NCBI GenBank assembly: GCA_050248995.1
Contig: JBFWRI010000018.1
Span: 1-36,553 of the forward strand
Direction of reading: 5' to 3'
DNA length: 36,553 nucleotides
From: JBFWRI01 sp050248995
Lineage (GTDB): Bacteria; Pseudomonadota; Alphaproteobacteria; JAIXQD01
The notes beneath the pieces are model-generated. The model saw only the letters and a program-made list of their open reading frames with translations, had not been told where the DNA came from and searched no databases. Positions 33,036-36,553 of the stretch are shown here, in pieces. The position numbers were made by a program, and so were the translations under genes. Position 1 is the first letter of the stretch; every line of letters begins with the position of its first letter.

Positions 33036-35339
33036 ATGTTATCTGCCCAGCTTGAAGTGACGCTGCATAACGCCGTGCAGATTGCCACTACACGATCGCA
33101 CGAATATGTGACCCTGGAACACCTTTTGCTGGCCTTGCTGGACGATACGGATGCTCTGCAGGTCCTGCGGGCGGGCAGGGCTGATATCGCGGCGTTGAAA
33201 ACAGCGCTTGAAGGCTATCTGCAAGCCGAGCTGGCAGGTATAGAAAACCTGTCGCCGGGGCAGGCGCCCAGCGCCACGGCGGCGTTCCAGCGCGTGCTGC
33301 AGCGTGCGGCTTTACAGGTACAGTCAGCGGGGCGTGCCGAGGTCACCGGTGCCCATGTTCTGGTGGCGTTGTTCGCGGAACGTGAAAGTCATGCTGTATT
33401 CTTCATGGAACAGCAGGGTGTGTCGCGCTTTGATGCAGTCAACTTTGTTGCACATGGTATTGCCAAAGACGCGTCGCTTTCAACCGTCCGGCCACCGCAG
33501 GGCGCCGAAGAAGATGGTCCAACCGTTGCTGATAGTGCGCTGGGCGCATATTGCGTGAACCTGAATGAAAAAGCCAAGGCAGGCCGTATTGATGCACTGA
33601 TCGGCCGTGCCGACGAACTGGAACGTCTGATCCATATCCTGTGCCGCCGTACGAAGAATAATCCGCTGTTGGTGGGCGAGGCCGGCGTCGGCAAAACCGC
33701 GATTGTTGAAGGCCTTGCGCGCCGTATCCTCGAAAAAGATGTGCCACCCGTGCTGAAAAACACAATTGTTTATGCGCTGGATCTTGGTGCTCTTCTGGCC
33801 GGCACCCGTTATCGCGGCGATTTTGAAGAGCGCCTTAAACAAGTTTTAAAGGAACTCGACCGCGAGCCGGACGCCGTATTGTTCATCGATGAAATCCACA
33901 CCGTTATCGGCGCCGGCGCCACAACAGGTGGCGCGATGGATGCTGCCAACTTGCTGAAACCTGCGCTGGCCAGCGGCCATCTGCGCTGCATCGGCAGCAC
34001 GACCTTCAAGGAATACCGCCAGTATTTCGAGAAAGATCGTGCGCTGTTGCGCCGCTTCCAGAAGATCGATGTCAATGAACCGTCGCGGGATGACACGCTG
34101 AAAATCCTGCAGGGCCTGAAGCAGGCTTATGAAAAGCACCATAATGTCACCTATACGGCCGAGGCCCTGCGGAGTTCGGTGGATCTGGCCATGCGGTATA
34201 TCCATGACCGCAAACTGCCCGACAAGGCGCTGGATGTGCTGGATGAAGCCGGTGCCGCCGCGCGCCTGCTGGGCGGGAAAACCAAAAAACAGATCGGCGT
34301 GAAGGAAATCGAAACCACCGTGGCCAAGATCGCCCGTATTCCGCCACGCACGCTGACAGCTGACGACAAGCAGCACCTGCAGCGGCTGGAGCGCGATTTG
34401 AAGCTGGTCGTGTTCGGGCAGGACATGGCCATCGATACGCTGGTCAACGCGGTGAAGCTGTCGCGGGCTGGCCTGCGCGAACCGGAAAAGCCCATCGGCT
34501 GCTATCTGTTCACCGGGCCCACAGGTGTCGGCAAAACTGAGGTCGCGCGCCAGCTGGCGAACACGCTGGGGCTGGAACTCAAGCGCTTTGATATGTCGGA
34601 ATATATGGAACAACACAGTGTGGCGCGCCTGCTGGGAGCACCCCCGGGATACGTTGGTTACGACCAGGGCGGCATGCTGGTCGATGCGATCGATCAGGCG
34701 CCGCACTGCGTCCTATTGCTCGACGAGATCGAAAAGGCGCACCCCGATATCTTCAACGTTCTGCTGCAGGTGATGGATCACGGCAAGCTGACCGACCCGA
34801 CCGGCAAGCAGGTGGATTTCCGCAACGTCATGCTGATTATGACCAGCAATGCCGGCGCGGCCGATATGGCCAAGGCGGCTGTGGGCTTTGCGCGCGATGT
34901 CCGCACAGGTGATGATGCCGAAGCGGTGAAGCGTATGTTTTCGCCTGAATTCCGCAACCGGCTGGATGCCATCGTGCCGTTCGCGCCGCTGTCGCCCGAT
35001 GTCATGGGGCAGGTGGTCGGCAAGTTCATGTTGCAGCTTGAAAACCAGCTGGCCGAAAAGGGCGTGACCATCGTGCTGACCGATGCCGCCCGCGTGCATC
35101 TGGCCGAGCGCGGCTATGATCCGGCCATGGGCGCCCGCCCGCTGGCGCGCGTTATCCAGGAAGATGTGAAGAAAAAGCTGGCCGATGCGCTACTGTTCGG
35201 CGACCTGCAGCATGGCGGCACCGTTACCATCGACAAAGCCGGCGACGAACTCACGTTCGTCATCATGCCAAGCGAGCCGCCGGCTAAAACGCCGTCAAAA
35301 GGCAAAAAGAGCGGCAAAACGTCGGCAGTCGAAGCCTAG
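33036..35339 (+). CDS. clpA: ATP-dependent Clp protease ATP-binding subunit ClpA
   Basis: The AAA+ unfoldase of the ClpAP protease, 767 residues, close to the usual 758. Order: N-domain (1-145, two repeats, binding site of ClpS), first ATPase with GEAGVGKT (Walker A) and LFIDEIHTVIGAG (Walker B), then the second ATPase with FTGPTGVGKTEVA, LLDEIEKAHPDIFNVLLQ and the D2 C-terminal domain. A lysine/serine tail (KTPSKGKKSGKTSAVEA) closes it. It follows clpS with 3 nt between; AAGGAG within the clpS end serves as its ribosome site. The 3' end lies 2 nt from the stop of the convergent lipoprotein gene. Confidence 0.98.
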   Translation: MLSAQLEVTLHNAVQIATTRSHEYVTLEHLLLALLDDTDALQVLRAGRADIAALKTALEGYLQAELAGIENLSPGQAPSATAAFQRVLQRAALQVQSAGRAEVTGAHVLVALFAERESHAVFFMEQQGVSRFDAVNFVAHGIAKDASLSTVRPPQGAEEDGPTVADSALGAYCVNLNEKAKAGRIDALIGRADELERLIHILCRRTKNNPLLVGEAGVGKTAIVEGLARRILEKDVPPVLKNTIVYALDLGALLAGTRYRGDFEERLKQVLKELDREPDAVLFIDEIHTVIGAGATTGGAMDAANLLKPALASGHLRCIGSTTFKEYRQYFEKDRALLRRFQKIDVNEPSRDDTLKILQGLKQAYEKHHNVTYTAEALRSSVDLAMRYIHDRKLPDKALDVLDEAGAAARLLGGKTKKQIGVKEIETTVAKIARIPPRTLTADDKQHLQRLERDLKLVVFGQDMAIDTLVNAVKLSRAGLREPEKPIGCYLFTGPTGVGKTEVARQLANTLGLELKRFDMSEYMEQHSVARLLGAPPGYVGYDQGGMLVDAIDQAPHCVLLLDEIEKAHPDIFNVLLQVMDHGKLTDPTGKQVDFRNVMLIMTSNAGAADMAKAAVGFARDVRTGDDAEAVKRMFSPEFRNRLDAIVPFAPLSPDVMGQVVGKFMLQLENQLAEKGVTIVLTDAARVHLAERGYDPAMGARPLARVIQEDVKKKLADALLFGDLQHGGTVTIDKAGDELTFVIMPSEPPAKTPSKGKKSGKTSAVEA

Positions 35340-35341
35340 GT

Positions 35342-35737
35342 TTAAATCTGCAGCGGCTGGTTTAGTACGGCATCACGCGCTGCGTTTGCCTGCTGATAGC
35401 ATTCCCGATCCCGCATACGATGCACTTGGGCATGGCCACCACGGCGCTCACCACGGCACTCGGTAAATGTCTCGAAATAAGCATCAGAAGCATTCATCGC
35501 ACGTATAGCGACCAGTCCACATTGCGAATCCGTGGGGCCATTTTCTTCCACGCAGGCATTCCATGCACTTTGGCCCGCGTCTTCACGTGCAAACATCCGC
35601 GCAAACTCATACACAGCAACACGCTGTTCCTCGGGGATATCTGCAGTGGCGGTAACGTCCGCCTCTGATACAGCTGCTGGCCTACCGTTACCGCAGGCAG
35701 CCAAGGCTACTGCTATTGCAACAACTGCGTATCTCAT
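35342..35737 (-). CDS. Small lipoprotein, unknown function
   Basis: The 131-residue protein has a lipoprotein signal MRYAVVAIAVALAAC (lipobox ALAAC, Cys 15) and a short acidic/alanine linker. A helical domain follows with four further cysteines (WNACVEE, SQCGLVA, TECRGER, RECYQQA) that are likely to form disulfides in the periplasm. The ATG at 35737 has a G-rich GGGGGCACC in front. I know no family for it. It runs convergent to clpA. Confidence 0.7.
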   Translation of the reverse strand: MRYAVVAIAVALAACGNGRPAAVSEADVTATADIPEEQRVAVYEFARMFAREDAGQSAWNACVEENGPTDSQCGLVAIRAMNASDAYFETFTECRGERRGGHAQVHRMRDRECYQQANAARDAVLNQPLQI

Positions 35738-35915
35738 CGGTGCCCCCGGCAGGAAGGGATGCTTTTATTTTTATCGTCTATGTGAAAAGCCTGACACGCA
35801 GGGGGCTTGAAAGCAATAGGGCCGGAAGGGCCTAAAATCCCGCATAAACCGCTGTTTTATTGAAACATCTTGCATTTTCCGCGCTTGGCCAGTAACGTCC
35901 GGCCTCGTTCTGAGT

Positions 35916-35992
35916 GCAGCCGTAGCTCAATTGGATAGAGCATCTGACTACGAATCAGAAGGTTAGAGGTTCGAGTCCTCTCGGTTGCGCCA
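35916..35992 (+). tRNA. tRNA-Arg (anticodon ACG)
   Basis: The 77-nt gene folds as a full cloverleaf. The acceptor stem GCAGCCG/CGGTTGC has one G-T pair. The D-arm region is TAGCTCAATTGGATAGAGCA. The anticodon stem TCTGA/TCAGA holds the loop CTACGAA with anticodon ACG at 35950-35952 (A34 to be deaminated to inosine, reading CGU/C/A). The T-arm has GGTTCGAGTCC, and the discriminator G is followed by an encoded CCA. The region 35738-35915 upstream holds only a weak possible promoter (TTGCAT 35870-35875, TAACGT 35893-35898). Confidence 0.98.
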
Positions 35993-36003
35993 TTTCTTTC
36001 AGT

Positions 36004-36553
36004 TTATTTCACTGTAATCTTCGGTGCGCCCTTATCAATGTTGCGCAGATGCTGGCCGAACGTGGGCAGCGACCAGTCGCGGTATTGGGCCATCAGCGGT
36101 TCATTCGCTACCATGTTTTCATGTGCTGCGCGCAGCGCGGCGTTGGTATCCGGGTTGGCCAGCACATCATTCAGCGGCCACAGGTAGGTTTTGATACTAA
36201 ACACCACCGCACCTGATCTTGGCAGTTTTATCAGGTTCTGCTGCTCGATGCGCAGGAAGCCCGTATCCCACATATCCGGCGTGATGCCATCCGGAAAGCT
36301 GAACGTAGCCGGGTTCAGGCACAGCCGGTCGTCCAGCTTGACCGACCAGTTACGGCGCCAGAAAGGCTGCTGGGGCTGCAGGTTGACCATAAAACGGTCG
36401 ACATGGTCGGCAAATTTTTTCATGTACTGCGGAACATGGCGGTAATGGATCTGGCGCGGCGTTTTACCAAGGCGTGCGCCCAGCTTGCTTATATAGCTGC
36501 GCTGTTCCCACTCTTTGATTGCGCCTTCGTTGCCGGGCACATCGGCGGGCCGT
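36004..36553 (-). CDS. DUF3445 protein, heme-dependent oxidative N-demethylase-like (partial, 5' end outside window)
   Basis: The frame is open across the window edge; the last 183 or so codons are present. The stretch GFLRIEQQNLIKLPRSGAVV, followed by FSIKTYLWPLNDVLANPDTNAALRAAHENM, is typical of the DUF3445 family, for which heme-containing dimethylamine monooxygenase (oxidative N-demethylase) activity is known in some members. The GTG at 36540 is an internal codon, since coding sequence seems to go on upstream (RPAD). It ends 12 nt from the tRNA-Arg 3' end. The substrate is unknown. Confidence 0.82.
   Translation of the reverse strand, partial: RPADVPGNEGAIKEWEQRSYISKLGARLGKTPRQIHYRHVPQYMKKFADHVDRFMVNLQPQQPFWRRNWSVKLDDRLCLNPATFSFPDGITPDMWDTGFLRIEQQNLIKLPRSGAVVFSIKTYLWPLNDVLANPDTNAALRAAHENMVANEPLMAQYRDWSLPTFGQHLRNIDKGAPKITVK

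Noticed and set aside
33846..34706. 286-codon open frame opposite clpA
   Set aside because: It is the mirror of a strongly conserved AAA+ coding region and shows no motif of its own.

Overview
The window looks like a chromosomal segment of an alphaproteobacterium. The evidence is a large NAD-dependent glutamate dehydrogenase of about 1590 residues, a phasin gene with a PhaR-type operator, a zinc-free L36, a clpS-clpA pair, MarR and ArsR regulators of alphaproteobacterial type, and a fairly GC-rich code with GTG starts. No rRNA, phage, transposon or CRISPR array is visible. I cannot assign a genus. Genes are dense on both strands, with many 1-4 nt overlaps, and no gap exceeds about 250 nt.

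Layout. 1-3400: the end-truncated membrane domain of an ABC exporter, then a sulfur module. The module is a cysteine desulfurase, a YgaP-like membrane rhodanese and an AhpD-like CxxC protein on the minus strand, facing a divergent ArsR repressor with the two cysteines of the SqrR/BigR persulfide sensors, followed by a MazG-like protein. 3400-7550: an RGG-rich basic protein, a serine alpha/beta hydrolase, RodA, a SAM methyltransferase and RNase HI. 7546-14100: a ScsB/DsbD-type thiol reductant transporter, the tightly packed set yqgE - BPL_N-like protein - pyruvate kinase, a two-gene version of the bifunctional tRNA enzyme MnmC, and rpmJ.

14200-21600 is an envelope-flavoured stretch: a fatty-acid-hydroxylase-type membrane protein, two unknown small proteins downstream of an LdtR-like MarR regulator, a TPR lipoprotein, and two different D,D-carboxypeptidases separated by a phasin. 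The first carboxypeptidase carries a large cysteine-rich C-terminal region I do not recognise, and it is the best candidate here for something undescribed. 21600-26900: a long phosphosugar mutase, an OmpA-type porin, two small unknown genes bracketed by near-identical terminators, and an orphan solute-binding protein. 26850-36553: proline iminopeptidase coupled to the glutamate dehydrogenase, clpS-clpA, a small lipoprotein, tRNA-Arg(ACG) and an edge-truncated DUF3445 gene.

Themes are sulfur and thiol redox (desulfurase, rhodanese, persulfide sensor, ScsB), peptidoglycan and outer membrane (RodA, two carboxypeptidases, OmpA), central carbon and nitrogen metabolism (Pyk, Gdh, sugar mutase, phasin) and proteolysis (ClpSA, Pip). 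All assignments come from reading motifs by eye; no database search was run.
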